The translations under genes were made by a program, and so were the position numbers. Of a DNA stretch of 64,000 bases, positions 1 through 10,960 are shown one piece after another; positions within the stretch are counted from its first letter, which is position 1, and every line of letters begins with the position of its first letter. The notes under the pieces are model-generated. The model was not told the origin of the DNA. It did not search any database and saw nothing but the letters and a program-made list of their open reading frames with translations. The DNA is taken from contig OZ035997.1 in the NCBI GenBank assembly GCA_964035015.1, forward strand, positions 69,181,042 to 69,245,041. Direction: 5' to 3'. The DNA comes from Corallium rubrum (taxonomy: Eukaryota; Cnidaria; Anthozoa; Scleralcyonacea; Coralliidae).

Positions 1-832
1 CTATATAAACTTTATTAAGAGCTAAATTTTCGATGACTAACTATGACCTTCATCAGAACTAAGAATACAGAACGCCTGCGTCCAATCATGAAATGTCATT
101 ACATGTGGTCCTTAGGGACCATAACAATGGAGTGTAAGATTGCGGAAATGCACATCTTTCATTGACCGTGCTGCTATCTATAGTAGAATGTAAAGACTCT
201 AAAAATAAACGCTCACGTTTGTTAGTAATAATACCCTGTGTTCTAAAATAATCACATCTGGATGTATATCATGTCCAGTACTTTCGGCATGATTTCTAAT
301 GGTAGAGTCATTCTGAGAACTCCATCATCGTTTTCTTTCTCCTACATATGTAAAAGAACACGATTTACATCTGACCTTGTATATAATGCCTTTAATCTGT
401 TTTTTTCGTGGGACGGTCCTTAGGTTTTTTAAAGATTTTACACAATGTAAGCAACGGTTCAAAAGAAGTCTTTATATCAGCTTTACGTAGGATGCGTTGA
501 ACTCTCTCTGAAACACCTTTCAGCGTTATTGGCATTTTTAATAAAATGATTAGGGTAACCATTCACCTTAAGATCACATAAAACCTTATTTCTTTCGTCA
601 TTACATAACTCTTCACTAGATGGTAAGGCATCCGCTCGGTTAAACAATGCTTTCACTACCACTCTTGCTTTGTGCAGAATTGTGCTAATCATAACTTAAA
701 TATTTATTGGTGTGTGTGGATTTGGGATGAACTTTGACGTCGAGTTGCCTGCCCATCGGGATGCACCGTTATATTCGTATCAAGAAATGCTATACTTTGT
801 TGGCCATCACAGGCTTTTGGTACCTCCACCGT
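1..832 (-). mobile_element. Penelope-like element (PLE), 3' half: RT C-terminus, linker and GIY-YIG endonuclease
   Basis: Read on the minus strand, 832-704 encodes the end of a PLE reverse transcriptase (motif IAFLDTNITVHPDG), 692-483 the thumb/linker (KALFNRADALPSSEE), and about 430-150 a GIY-YIG endonuclease starting KGIIYKVRCKSCSFTYVG. PLEs encode an RT fused to this nuclease, which cuts the target for insertion. Stops and frameshifts interrupt the reading, so it is a pseudogene. Its 3' terminus lies at base 1, because the same end occurs inverted at 5371. The 5' part of the element is missing, cut by the Gypsy element at 833. Confidence 0.8.
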
Positions 833-1404
833 AAATATATGTATATGTAAATGAGCAGCCTCAAGAGGATAAAAGGAAAAGACGTGAAAGCATCGGGGAG
901 GAAAAAGCATCGGGGAGGAAAAGTCTTTTCGGAGAGAGTGTTTATACTCGGCAGGGCAAATTAAGGAGTGGTCCATATATTGAAGCAAAGTGTTGCAACG
1001 TCGAAGTACATGGAAAAAAGTCTTCAGTGACTAAGAGTGCTCAAAAGTGTCTTCAGTGATTAGGATAAGAGTCAGAATAGTACAACGACGAAGTTATCAG
1101 TACAGGGACCTTACTGGAATTGAGTATCCAGACCTCTAAGAAGTCCGCTGTATATTCTGTAACACCACCTCTACCGAATCCTCATTTGAACGTTTATCTG
1201 TTGGCTAGCCAAAAGCTTGAACTTTATAGCGGAGAACTTTATTGGAGAACTATATCCTTGCTGTATCCTCTTAATCAACGGACGATAGTTATTTTCATGT
1301 ATTTAGTTAGCTTTATATGTTAATTATTTTACTATTAAATTTTAGTTTAATACGTGAAACTTGTTAGTTTAATGCCAACACCCACGATGACGAGATTCAT
1401 CACA
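833..1404 (+). repeat. 5' LTR of Gypsy-1 (lacks its first ~22 bp)
   Basis: Closely matches 4379-4931 and ends in CACA. The 3' LTR starts TGTAGCCCTCAGG at 4357; those first 22 bases are replaced here by PLE sequence. The divergence between the two LTRs, including a 19-bp tandem duplication around 892-918, indicates that the insertion is not recent. Confidence 0.85.
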
Positions 1405-1406
1405 TT

Positions 1407-1424
1407 TGGTGGTAGCGGTGGGAT
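1407..1424 (+). other. Primer-binding site of Gypsy-1 (tRNA-Leu-like)
   Basis: TGGTGGTAGCGGTGGGAT lies 2 bp after the 5' LTR. It begins TGG (complement of CCA), and the rest is complementary to a tRNA 3' end ending CCCACCGCTACCA, as in some leucine tRNAs. The tRNA identity is inferred. Confidence 0.65.
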
Positions 1425-1532
1425 AAGTTGGTATAGGTTAAGAAAGATTTATTGGAGGTTTGAACAATTATTAATAAACTTTGAGACCGACACCACCTGA
1501 ATTTTGTATATTACTAGAAATAATTAGGCTGT

Positions 1533-2015
1533 ATGAAAATGAGTGGATATGACGAGTGGAAATTAGAAGACTTAAGAGAAGAATGTACTAGTCGAAATAT
1601 TAGCTTTAGTTCCAAGGATGGCGTTAAAACCCTTTCCGCGAGGTTAAGAACAGAGGATAAAGCTTTAAAACAAATAGAGGAAGGGACCATCGAGGTACAA
1701 AAGGATGAGGAGACCGAAGTAAGGGGAACTGAATTCGAGAGGTTTGAGCATTTAAAACCACAATCTAGAATAATAGATGACCCGGGTAATTTAAAAATTA
1801 GCCTGGAAGATGGCGAAAAGGGTAAAATTCCCTTGGGTCCTAAGAGTTTTGAAAATAGCCGTAGCCGTGAGTCCCTGGGCACCTTAAGTTTTGAAGAAAG
1901 AATGGATCTCTTGCGCTTTGAAAGAGAAATGGCACGTGAGAGAGACGACATGGAAATGAGGAGGGAAGAGCATAGAAGAGCGGTTAGGATGGAGGAGAAA
2001 AAGCATTTGAAGTAG
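1533..2015 (+). pseudogene. Gypsy-1 gag, N-terminal part (SAP-like helix plus charged linker)
   Basis: 160 codons from ATG to stop. Residues 5-40 (WKLEDLREECTSRNIS...LSARL) look like a SAP-type helix-turn-helix, common at the N-terminus of Gypsy gag proteins. The C-terminal 50 residues are a very charged helix rich in R, E and M. The stop at 2015 lies in the middle of that helix, and the same charged helix resumes in another frame towards 2051, so a frameshift has split gag. An antisense ORF over the same bases (1514-1951) is a shadow. Confidence 0.6.
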
Positions 2016-2050
2016 AGTTATAACGAGAGAAAAAGCAGATTCATTTAGAG

Positions 2051-2781
2051 ATGAATAGGGGAATGAAGTCTTTAAAGGTACGAGAAATGAGGGAAAATGA
2101 GGACATCGACGATTATTTCCGAATTTTTGAAATGACCGCTAAGGCCCAGTTAATTCCACGAGAAGAGTGGTTGGGTAGTTTGGTCCCTCGTTTAAGCAAG
2201 AAAGCTAAGTCTATTTACTTAGAAATAGTCGGCTCAGACCCTCAAAATTATAGTAGAAGTAAGGCTATAATATTAAAAGCATACCAACTTAATGTTGACC
2301 ATGATAGATATCAGTTTCGTCATTCCAAAAAGAGAGGTAGTGAGGATTTCGGTCAGTGGGCTCATAGAACCCGTCGATATTTAAATAGATGGATGACTGT
2401 AGCAGGCGCTGAGGGCGATGTAGATAAAATATTAGAGCAAATTGTTATTGAACGATTATTAGATAGATTATTAGGGTAAGGCTGGAATTACGGGTATGGT
2501 TAAAGGAGAGAAAACCTAACAGGGCGGAGGAATTGGGAACTTCAGCGAATGAGTATGTACAAAGCAGAAAAGGCCCCCTAATTGATGGTAGATATGTTGA
2601 TGCAGGAAAGAAAAGCCATAAGCGTAAGGAGGAAGATACTAGTAAATTAAGAGATAACACAGAGCATGATAAAATAAACTCGGATAATACTGGCTTTAAG
2701 AAAAATCGAGAGAAATTCGATAAATCCAAGGTTTGTTTTAACTGTCAGGAGAAAGGCACTTTGCGCATGAGTGCCGCGTAA
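2051..2781 (+). pseudogene. Gypsy-1 gag, capsid and zinc-knuckle part
   Basis: 2051-2479 encodes a helical capsid region (MRENEDIDDYFRIFEMTA... ending ILEQIVIERLLDRL) resembling the SCAN-like capsid fold of Gypsy gag. After a stop, 2533-2781 carries a linker and one zinc knuckle, CFNCQEKG, whose His and last Cys are lost to a frameshift. Capsid and nucleocapsid would package the element RNA. Decayed by two breaks. Confidence 0.65.
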
Positions 2782-2892
2782 AAAAACCCAACTCAGAATG
2801 AGGCATACTTAGGAATAACTCCTCTATACGGAAAGGTTTTATAACCCCTGGGAGCTTTATTGTAGGGGAGATAGAAGGGGAAAAAATCTGAA

Positions 2893-3870
2893 GTGGTAAT
2901 TGATTCGGGTTGTTCGAGGACGTTAGTGCATGAGAAATTTGTTAGTAAAGATACTTATACCGGTGAAGTTATTACGATTTTCATTGCCAACGGTGATAGG
3001 GTGGAAGTCCCCTTAGCCTGGGTCAACATTTGTAGCAAGCAAGGGCTAAATAAAGAATTGGTAGCAGTAATGAAAAACCTTCCAGTGGATTGTTTGCTTG
3101 GTCGTTCGTCTTACGGTAAATCTTTAGCTAAGGAAAATTTACTCGATCATTGGGAGCAAGCTGTCGATTCGGAAGTAGAACCTAGTGAGTTGTCTAAGAA
3201 AGTGGATAAGCCGGCATTGGTGGTTACTCGAAGACAAGCAGCCCTTGTAAAAACTCAAAGCAGATTAGACAAATTGATAGACGAACGGAATGAATTAGCC
3301 ATTAAGACTCTTAGCCCTAAGGAACCTAAGAAGAATGAATATTCTGAATTTATAGAATTAGATAATTTATTCGGTGAAGAGAATCCTCAGAGAGATTCCG
3401 AGGCAGGTAAATTAGGTAAAAAGGAAAAGGTTTCAGACCATTCATTTGAAAATGTAGATCCGGTGCAACCTAATATTTTAGACCGAAGCCACCAACAATT
3501 GGTAGATGATCAGAAAACGGATGTTACTTTACGTAATTTAACCATATTAAATTCACCACCTGAAGACACGGATGGTTATTTTTATATGAACGGGACTCTT
3601 CTGCATAGAAAGTTTACAAAACACCCTCATAATGGATCTGCATATATTGATAGAGTTGTGGCCCCAGAAGTGTATAGGCCGGAAATATTGAGATTAGGTC
3701 ACTCTATTCCACTTGCAGGACATATGGGACAAGAAAAAACGTATGAAAGGATATCTTGGCATTTCTTTTGGCCACATTTATATAAGGAGGTAAAAGACTA
3801 TTGTGCAACATGTCCAGAATGTCAACTTATATCTCGAAAAACAGTTACGAGCAGAGCTCCATCCACTTAA
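2893..3870 (+). pseudogene. Gypsy-1 pol: protease followed directly by integrase zinc-binding domain
   Basis: Residues 1-75 are a retropepsin: the active site reads VIDSGCSRTLVH (DSG in place of DTG) and the far wall is DCLLGRSSYG. An acidic linker follows, then from about residue 235 the H2C2 integrase zinc finger (HSIPLAGHMGQEKTYERI...CATCPECQ). No RT lies between them, which fits the Gmr1-like order. The frame ends at 3870, but the next domain starts in an adjacent frame at 3865-3945 (PFKKIAIDLIGEP), the first strand of the integrase core, and is then cut off. Confidence 0.75.
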
Positions 3871-3951
3871 TCCAGTCCCAACGATATCGGAACCTTTTAA
3901 GAAAATTGCAATTGATTTGATAGGCGAACCAAAAACAAAAATCGGAAATTA

Positions 3952-4188
3952 TTGCGATGGAGTCTAACTCTCCAGGAGTACGACATAGAATTAGAACATA
4001 AGTGTGGTGAGAAGCATGTGAATGCGGATGCTCTGAGTAGCATGCAAAAAAAAAAGAGGGGTTTCAAATACACCAGAGTTCATTCATCTTTAGGGGAAAT
4101 TTCGTTTGGCAGCTCCCTCTCACATACAGTTTCCAGGTGCAGGTTGTCTCGTTATCCTTCGGTATTTGAAGAAGCGAAAATAATTTAA
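3952..4188 (+). pseudogene. Gypsy-1 RNase H C-terminal tail
   Basis: MRWSLTLQEYDIELEH...HVNADALS is the conserved end of Gypsy RNase H. It abuts the truncated integrase core at about 3950, so this is the right-hand side of the internal deletion. The remaining residues to 4188 match no family I know and probably are the 3' end of pol. Confidence 0.7.
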
Positions 4189-4344
4189 GGTAGTTACAAA
4201 TAGTTTTCAAAATAGTTGCAGACATGTATTTGATTATCATAATGTAGAAGAAAAACTTGTAAAATACTAGTTAGATAGCTAAACCAAAAAAATTAAATTA
4301 GTTTAATGTACTATAGGGGATCTATTACATACGTAATATGATCT

Positions 4345-4356
4345 TTGGTGGGAAGG
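4345..4356 (+). other. Polypurine tract of Gypsy-1
   Basis: TTGGTGGGAAGG sits immediately before the TGTAG start of the 3' LTR, where a plus-strand primer is expected. Confidence 0.6.
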
Positions 4357-4931
4357 TGTAGCCCTCAGGAACACATTTAAATATATGTATATGTAAATAA
4401 TGAGCAGCCTCAAGAGGATAGAAGGAAGAGACGTGAAAGCATTGGGGAGGAAACGTCTTTTCGGAGAGAGTGTTTATACGCGGCAGGGCAAAATAAGGAG
4501 TGGTCCATATATTGAAGCAAAGTGCTGCAACGTCGAAGTACATGGGAAAAAGTCTTCAGTGACTAGGATTGCTCAAAAGTGTCTTCAGTGATAAGAGCCA
4601 GAATAGTACAACGACGAAGTTATCAGTACAGGGACCGTACTGGAATTAAGTATCCAGACCTTGAAGAAGTCCGCCGTATATTCTGTAACACTACCTCTGC
4701 CGAATCCTCATTGGAACGTTTATCTGTTGGCTAGCCGAAAACTTGAACTTCATAGCGGAGAACTTTATTGGAGAACTACATCCTTGCTGTATCCCTCTTA
4801 ATCAACAAACGATAGTTATTTTCATGTATTTGGTTAGGTTTATTTGTTAATTATTTTACTATTAAATTTTAGTTTAATACATGAAACTTGTTAGTTTAAT
4901 GCCAACACCCGAACGACGAGATTTCGTCACA
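4357..4931 (+). repeat. 3' LTR of Gypsy-1
   Basis: Starts TGTAGCCC and ends GTCACA, directly repeating 833-1404. Right flank CCTTCCCACG is PLE sequence just upstream of the GIY-YIG domain. Confidence 0.85.
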
Positions 4932-5371
4932 CCTTCCCACGAAAAAACAGATTAAAGGCATTATATACAAGGTCAGATGTAAATCGTGTTCTTTTACATA
5001 TGTAGGAGAAGGTAAACGATCATGCAGTTCTCGTGGTCTTGAACATAAGCCCGGCACAAGACGACAGAATTACTCTGCCATTAGAAATCATGCTGAAAGT
5101 ACTGGACATGATATACATCGGATGATGTGATTATTTTAGAACAGGGTATTAGTAACAAACGTGAACGTTTATTTTTAGAGTCTTTACATTCTACTATAGA
5201 TAGCAGCACGGTCAATGAGAGAAATCTTACACTCCATTGTTATGGTCCCTAAGGACCACGTGTTAATGATATTTAATGATTGGACGCAGGCGTTCTGTAT
5301 TCTTCGTTTTTAATTCTGATGAAGATCATAGTTAGTGATCGAAAATTTAGCTCTTAATAAAGTTTATATAG
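4932..5371 (+). mobile_element. PLE 3' end, GIY-YIG domain (inverted relative to 1-832)
   Basis: From 4945 the plus strand encodes KGIIYKVRCKSCSFTYVGEG, a GIY-YIG nuclease start, then continues through RNHAESTGHDIH before stops. The sequence is the reverse complement of roughly 430-1, to the last bases. It holds a pre-terminal hairpin (5316-5344) described under findings. Confidence 0.8.
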
Positions 5372-5409
5372 ATCAGTTTCAATCTTTTTATCTTTTTATC
5401 TATTAATAT

Positions 5410-6261
5410 ATATAATAACAATAAATAATAATAAAAGCTTTATTTAGAGAAGGTAGAATAAGTATAGCCAGAGGCTGGTTTACATGATGCCTTCTATGTA
5501 TAAGAATTAGTTAGAATACTAAACTATCTAGAATCAATATTATCTAAAATACATAAGTATTTATAGTACAAATTAAAAATACAAATTAATTTAGGTCTTA
5601 GTATGTAATTTCATGTTACGATATCTAAGTTTAACAGAAGAAACTGTAGGTGCATTTCTTATCTGATCATCCAGCTTGTTCCTTAAACAGGAGGCAGTAT
5701 ATCCAAAGGAGTTTCTATGATGATTAGAAATATAAAGTTTATTTTCTAAAGAAGCACGAGTTCGTCTGGAATGAAAGTTTTTTTGTTAGAATGAACATGT
5801 CTTTCATATAAAACGGTGCTAGATTGTTTAGATATTTATAAACAAATAGACATTTAAAATAATCAATTCGTTCCCATTTTTCCCAAGTTTTCATTCCCAA
5901 GTTTTGTAAATAACTCGACAGACGGAATGTCCCGAGGATATTTGATATCTAATATTGATCTTCCGAATTGTTTTTGGACTTTATGGATTCTTTCCAAGTT
6001 CTGCTTGGAACATGACCCCCAGACAGTACATCCGTAATCAATTAGAGGTTGAATCAACGACTGGAAAAAGGCAATTCTTGAATGATGCGGTAGAAGGTGT
6101 TTGATTTTGCGGAAAAGATATAGTCGTCCAACAATTTTTTTACACAATTTATCCACATGGATATCCCAGGCCAGATAATTATCCAAGTATAATCCAAGAA
6201 GTTTATGGATTGTTACGGTAGTAACAGGGGCTCCATTTATGGCAATTTCAAAGTTCGGTCG
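5410..6261 (-). mobile_element. LINE-1 fragment (CR1/L2-like), 5'-truncated
   Basis: Minus strand 6250-5863 encodes the RT C-terminus of a Jockey-superfamily LINE (WDIHVDKLCKKIVGRLYLFRKIKHLLP, then the conserved LIQPLIDYGCTVWGS). Downstream, 5862-5437 is 3' UTR, and the element ends in an A/T microsatellite-like tail at 5410-5436, as CR1/L2 elements often do. The fragment is truncated at 6261, typical of incomplete target-primed reverse transcription. Confidence 0.75.
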
Positions 6262-6670
6262 GTTGAGTTAACAAGTCAGTCCCATAGGTTTTCCATACGA
6301 ATGTGGTTAGAGACTTAATACAGGATTGATATGGGTTGAGTTAACAAGTCACTCCCATAGGTTTTCCATACCAACGTTATAACCACGTTGGTATGGAAAA
6401 CCTATGGGACTGACTTGTTAACTCAACCCGTATCAATCCCATATTAAGTCTCTTCAGTTTATGAAAATCCCATATAGTTTCCATATAATGTGAAAGCCAA
6501 GAAAATATCGCAAACTATTGAAAACGTATGGGTTTCTCGTCCCCATAGTTTTCCCATATTGTGTGTAACATAGTCTCACCATCCCATATATTTTCCATAC
6601 GTTGAAATTTAGCAAAAAAGTGCACCATAGTAGTCCCATATTACAATCGTACCTTCCCATAGGATTCACA
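6262..6670. repeat. Palindromic repeat cluster built on a CCCATAGGTTTTCCATAC-like motif
   Basis: Arms 6309-6377 and 6385-6453 form an almost perfect inverted repeat of about 69 bp with a 7-bp loop. An extra half copy in direct orientation precedes it at 6261-6308. To the right, shorter versions of the motif recur at about 6467, 6540, 6585 and 6655. It may be the end of a foldback transposon; no coding sequence is recognisable. Confidence 0.7.
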
Positions 6671-6718
6671 TCTATGGGTCACATACGATCCATTAGTTAC
6701 CATAGAATTTCCATAGTT

Positions 6719-6871
6719 TCACTTTGATAATGGATCTAGAATCGTTTTCTTGGTATTGAATTCTCGCCTGTACGACTCTCTTTCCTGTTTTGATGTGGCT
6801 TTTTTAAAGTTTTCTCGACAAATTTCAAGTTCCTTATCTACATTTTCTAGAATGACATGGGCAGCAGCCAT
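6719..6871 (-). CDS. Short unrecognised ORF downstream of the 6873-7277 ORF
   Basis: 51 codons beginning MAAAHVILENVDKELEI and ending ILDPLSK. It is highly charged and predicted helical. It overlaps nothing and starts 2 bp beyond the stop of the upstream ORF in a different frame, so the two may be one broken protein. I do not recognise the family. Confidence 0.3.
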   Translation of the reverse strand: MAAAHVILENVDKELEICRENFKKATSKQERESYRREFNTKKTILDPLSK

Positions 6872-6872
6872 T

Positions 6873-7277
6873 CTATCTATTTTTCGAAATTGTTTCTTTT
6901 TTCTGTGTTGCCTTTTTCGTTTTAGGTTTCAGCTGATGTTTAAATAGCACATTGTCTTCATCTAAGATTCTCCTTGCGTCACCCTTGATAATTGACGTTT
7001 TTCTCAATGTCCACGCGACATTGATTATGCCAATTAGTGTAGTTTTATTTAAACTGGCGGTCATTTGTTTCATCGCCAATTGCTCCGCTTTTTCATTCCA
7101 AAAGGATCTCCTTTTTCGTTCCATTTCAGAAGTTGCCTTCCTGATTTCTTCCTCTGTGTACACTTTAAGGTTTTTCATTTTAGCATTTCTATATTGGTTT
7201 GCCATTAGTTTGCGTGTCATAGACCTTGGCCTATTTGGACAGAAAGAAGACTCTGCCTCGTCAAATAAATCTACCAA
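6873..7277 (-). CDS. Unrecognised coiled-coil ORF, 134 aa
   Basis: Starts MVDLFDEAESSFCPNRPRSM and is dominated by Lys/Arg/Glu heptad-like helix (KVYTEEEIRKATSEMERKRR), ending in a very basic tail. No catalytic motif is visible. It sits between repeats, so it may be cargo or accessory protein of an unidentified mobile element; a plus-strand ORF over the same bases (6952-7341) is a shadow. Confidence 0.35.
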   Translation of the reverse strand: MVDLFDEAESSFCPNRPRSMTRKLMANQYRNAKMKNLKVYTEEEIRKATSEMERKRRSFWNEKAEQLAMKQMTASLNKTTLIGIINVAWTLRKTSIIKGDARRILDEDNVLFKHQLKPKTKKATQKKETISKNR

Positions 7278-7773
7278 ATCAGATGTTATATTACATGATT
7301 ACGCAAAGTTTCGCTCAAAATACCAATCGCACATTTCATGAATACTCAATCTGTAAATACAAATGTTTTTTTTTTGTTTTCTAAATAGTATAACGGGTTT
7401 TTTGTATCTACTGCGCATGCGCTAGTAGATACATTGCTGTCGTGTGTGTAAGTTAAGTTAACAAAAGAATGCCTTCGGAACCAATAAAAACAGAGAATTA
7501 AACGATTGACTGCCGACAAACCGCCGAAGCCAAAATTGTAAACCAAGTACTTCATGTAAGTCAATGCTATGGTAGCATGGAGTGAGATTCATCATCATCA
7601 TCATTTTATTCGCCAAATAATAATAGGATAGTAGATAAATTACATTGCTATAGAAGATAATTGGCAAGAGGACCTCATGAAACCATAAGGCTTCTATAGA
7701 AGAGGTCCCCTCGTGTAGATTTGATATTATTTAAGTTTTATAATAACGAGTGGAGTATGCAAATATAACGAAT

Positions 7774-10700
7774 TCAGATATTTTCACGCATTAAGTAATA
7801 AATGAAAAGTTTCTTATGGAAGGAGAATATAGAAGCTGAGTTGGTAACTGAAGATGGTAGAGAATTCCAAATTTTTGGACCTAAGTGAAGAATTGTAAAT
7901 TGTTTAATATTTGTTCGACATGTGTGGGACCTGTAATCTGCTGCATATCTAGTATTATAATTATGTACTTGACTATTAGTTAAAAATAAATCAAGGAAAA
8001 ACGAGGGTAGCAAACGATGGTGATATAAAAACATAAATTTAGCAATATGGAATGAATTTACTTTATAGATATCTAGAATTTTTAAGTGGATAAATAAGGG
8101 TGCTGAATGGGCTCGGTAATCTGAATTCGTTATGGCACGCACCGCTCGTTTCTGAAGAAGAAGAATTCTATGTAAACTAGTGACGTATGTAGATGACCAA
8201 ACTATGTTACAGTAATTAAGATAAGGATAAATCAGAGTGTAATATAAAGACAATTTTGTCTTAGTAGATAATTCGAAACGAGATCTCTAAATTATTCCAA
8301 TAGATCTTGATATTTTTTTACACACGTAATTAATATGAGATTTCCATGTAAGGTTCTCATCTATATAAATACCCAGGAATTTCACTACTTGCTCTTGTTT
8401 AAGACATTGATTGTCATAAACAATAGGCAAATTGATATTGATTAACTTTTGTTTTGGTTTAAAAATAATATAACTTGTTTTTTTTATATTAATAGAAAGC
8501 TTATTGGATTTCATCCATTTGTCAATATCAATTAATTCTGTGTTTAATACAGAAATTAGCTGTTTTGGATCTGAGTGAGAATAAAAAATGCTAGTGTCAT
8601 CTGCAAAAAGCAAAGACTCTGCCATTCTCGTAGCATTAGGTAGATCATTAATATAAAGTAAAAAGAATAAAGGGCCTAATATAGAGCCCTGAGGTACACC
8701 GCAACTTATTATTTGCTCGGAGGAACTGGTCTCATTAATTTGCACAAATTGTTTACGATTAGAAAAATAGTTCTTAATCCATTGCAGAGCTACACCACGG
8801 ATACCATAATGTTCTAGTTTAGCAAACATAATTTCGTGGTTTAAGGTATCAAACGCTTTTGAAAGGTCCAGAAATACACCGACAGTGATTTCTTTTTGGT
8901 CTATTGATGTAGATATTTTATTAATAAGATGAATAAGTGATAAAACCGTCGAGTGCTTTTTCCGAAATCCAAATTGTCGAGAATATAAAATATCGAATAA
9001 TTCTATAAATTCAGTTATGCGATTGTGCATAACCTTTTCAAAAAATTTAGAGAAATTTGGAAGTAGTGAAATAGGTCTATAATTAGTAAAGAATTCAGGA
9101 TTGTCCGCTTTGTATATAGGAATTATTTTAGCAATTTTTCATTTGGGAAAAATCCATTCATAAGTGAAAGGTTAATGATTTGCATAAGAGGTTGAGATAT
9201 AAATTCAAAGGTATTTTTTATTATATGCATTGAAATATTATCATATCCTGATGCTTTCCCCGACTTAAAAGACCGACAAATTTCTGTCAATTCAGCAACA
9301 TTAGTTGGATTTAAGAATATTGACTCATTTACAGGATCAGTTAAGAACGAATGGAAAGTAGAATTTACTGTTGGTATTTTATTTGCTAAGTTAGGACCAA
9401 CCTTTGTGAAGTAATTACAAAACCCATTAGCTATTTCTGATGGATCAGTTATTGATATACCGTTAGAGTTGAAAGTTAGAGGCATGGATAATTTATTTTT
9501 ACGCTTATTAATGACTTCGTTTATTAATTTCCATGTCTCTTTAAGATTGTTCTTTGCTAGATCGAATTTTTTATCATAATAAGTACGTTTGGCAATTCTA
9601 ATAAGGTGATTCAATTTATTTCTGTATGATTTATAGTGTGCTTCGTGTAGAGGGTTGGAAGAATTTAGGAATTGTTTATAAAGCCTCCTTTTCTTCTTAA
9701 TAGAAACTAACAGGCCTTTTGTCACCCACGGAGTGAGAAGACTTTTATTCTTATTGCTATTAATCTTTTTCAAAGGAAAACAGATTTCATAAAGTCGCGA
9801 GTATTCTGATAAAAATTTATTATATGAATCGTTAGGATCTTGTTCGTTTAAAATTGTTGACCAATTGACTTGTGAAAGGTTGGTCCGAAATTTATCTAAA
9901 TTCATCTTGTTAAAATCTCTTGTAGTTCTGTTAGAACGATGTTTGTTATTAGCGGACTTATCAAATGAATAATAAAAAACAGGCAAATGATCAGATATAT
10001 CATTAACAACGATGCCACCAAATACTTTATCTGAAAGATGATTAGTGAATATATTATCAATCAATGTAGCTGAATGGGCAGTAATACGTGTCGGTTTGTT
10101 TATTAAAGGGAAGAACATATGTGAAAACAGGTTATCAATAAATTCTTGGGTTGGAACGTGATCATTAGAGCGTAGCAAGTCCATATTATAATCTCCAGCC
10201 ACATAACAATGTTTGTTGTTTTTAGGGATTTTAGAAAGGATATCGTTAAACTTATCCAAAAAAGGCACAAAATTTTGATTAGGAGGACGGTATACCGATC
10301 CTACTATTATGTTTTTCCCAGAGGGAATGCTAATTTCGGCAAAAAGTGATTCGATGACCTCGGGATCTGAATAATTACAATCAGAACGAATTTTGTACTC
10401 GAGACTATTATGCAAATAAAGACCAGTACCACCGCCAGATTTGTCAATGCGATGATTAGAAAGAAAATTATATCCCGGGATGAGAACTTGATCAGAAGTG
10501 AGATGATTAAGCCATGTTTCAGTTACGGCAATGGCAGAAGGTGATGCCTGCAAATTAGCTAACATTAATTTGAACTTGTCAAAATTTCCAAGTAAACTAC
10601 GTGCGTTTAAGTGTAAGACAGAAAAACTAGGATTGGAAGGCTCTGCTGAGATTTCGGCATTAACTTCTTCTTCTGTAAAATAATTACTATTAGGAATACT

Positions 10701-10910
10701 GAAGGAGAAGTTAATGTCTGGATCAAGATAATTAGAGAAAAGGTTATTGAAGTTATACTGATTAATAGGATTAAATATAAGAGATTCTAAACGGTCATTA
10801 TCATAATTTATCCGTCCATGGGATAGTTCATAAGTCACTAAATTAAAAGAAGCATTATCTAAATGATAAAACGGAAGGTCTGATAACGTATTATAAGTTA
10901 AAGATAACAT
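7774..10910 (-). pseudogene. LINE-2 ORF2: APE endonuclease and reverse transcriptase
   Basis: From ATG at 10910, residues about 95-310 are the APE-type endonuclease (SVLHLNARSLLG, AVTETWL, GSVYRPP, AGDYNMDLL, ISDHLPVFY). The RT follows (KSGKASGYDNIS, then FLDLSKAFDTLNH, GVPQGSILGPLFF and the catalytic FADD), ending with the LIYPYLNYCNIVW region. The frame shifts at about 9123 by a small deletion in an A-run; an in-frame TAG occurs at 8282-8290; the last segment runs to 7774. The protein would nick DNA and reverse-transcribe its own RNA at the nick. Two lesions make it inactive as read. Confidence 0.85.
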
Positions 10911-10960
10911 TGCAAAGTTTAAATACGATCTAATTTGAATAAACTTAACTTAGAAGTTGA

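Larger units (their letters stand above)
833..4931 (+). mobile_element. Gypsy-1: internally deleted Gmr1-like Ty3/Gypsy LTR retrotransposon
   Basis: Direct repeats of about 575 bp (833-1404 and 4357-4931) flank gag and pol remnants, with a primer-binding site after the first and a purine run before the second. Pol reads protease, then integrase zinc-binding domain, then the tail of RNase H. Integrase before RT/RNase H is the order known for Gmr1-like Gypsy elements, so one internal deletion near 3950 (integrase core, RT and most of RNase H) explains the structure. It could move only with enzymes supplied in trans. Flanks do not form a matching target duplication: the left end lacks the first 22 bp of the LTR. 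Confidence 0.8.

Noticed and set aside
1514-1951. Long antisense ORF (145 aa) over Gypsy-1 gag
   Set aside because: Ser/Leu-rich translation of the opposite strand of a recognisable gag frame; no domain of its own.
6952-7341. 129-aa plus-strand ORF
   Set aside because: Mirror of the charged minus-strand ORF 6873-7277; its hydrophobic character is what the reverse complement of Lys/Glu codons gives.
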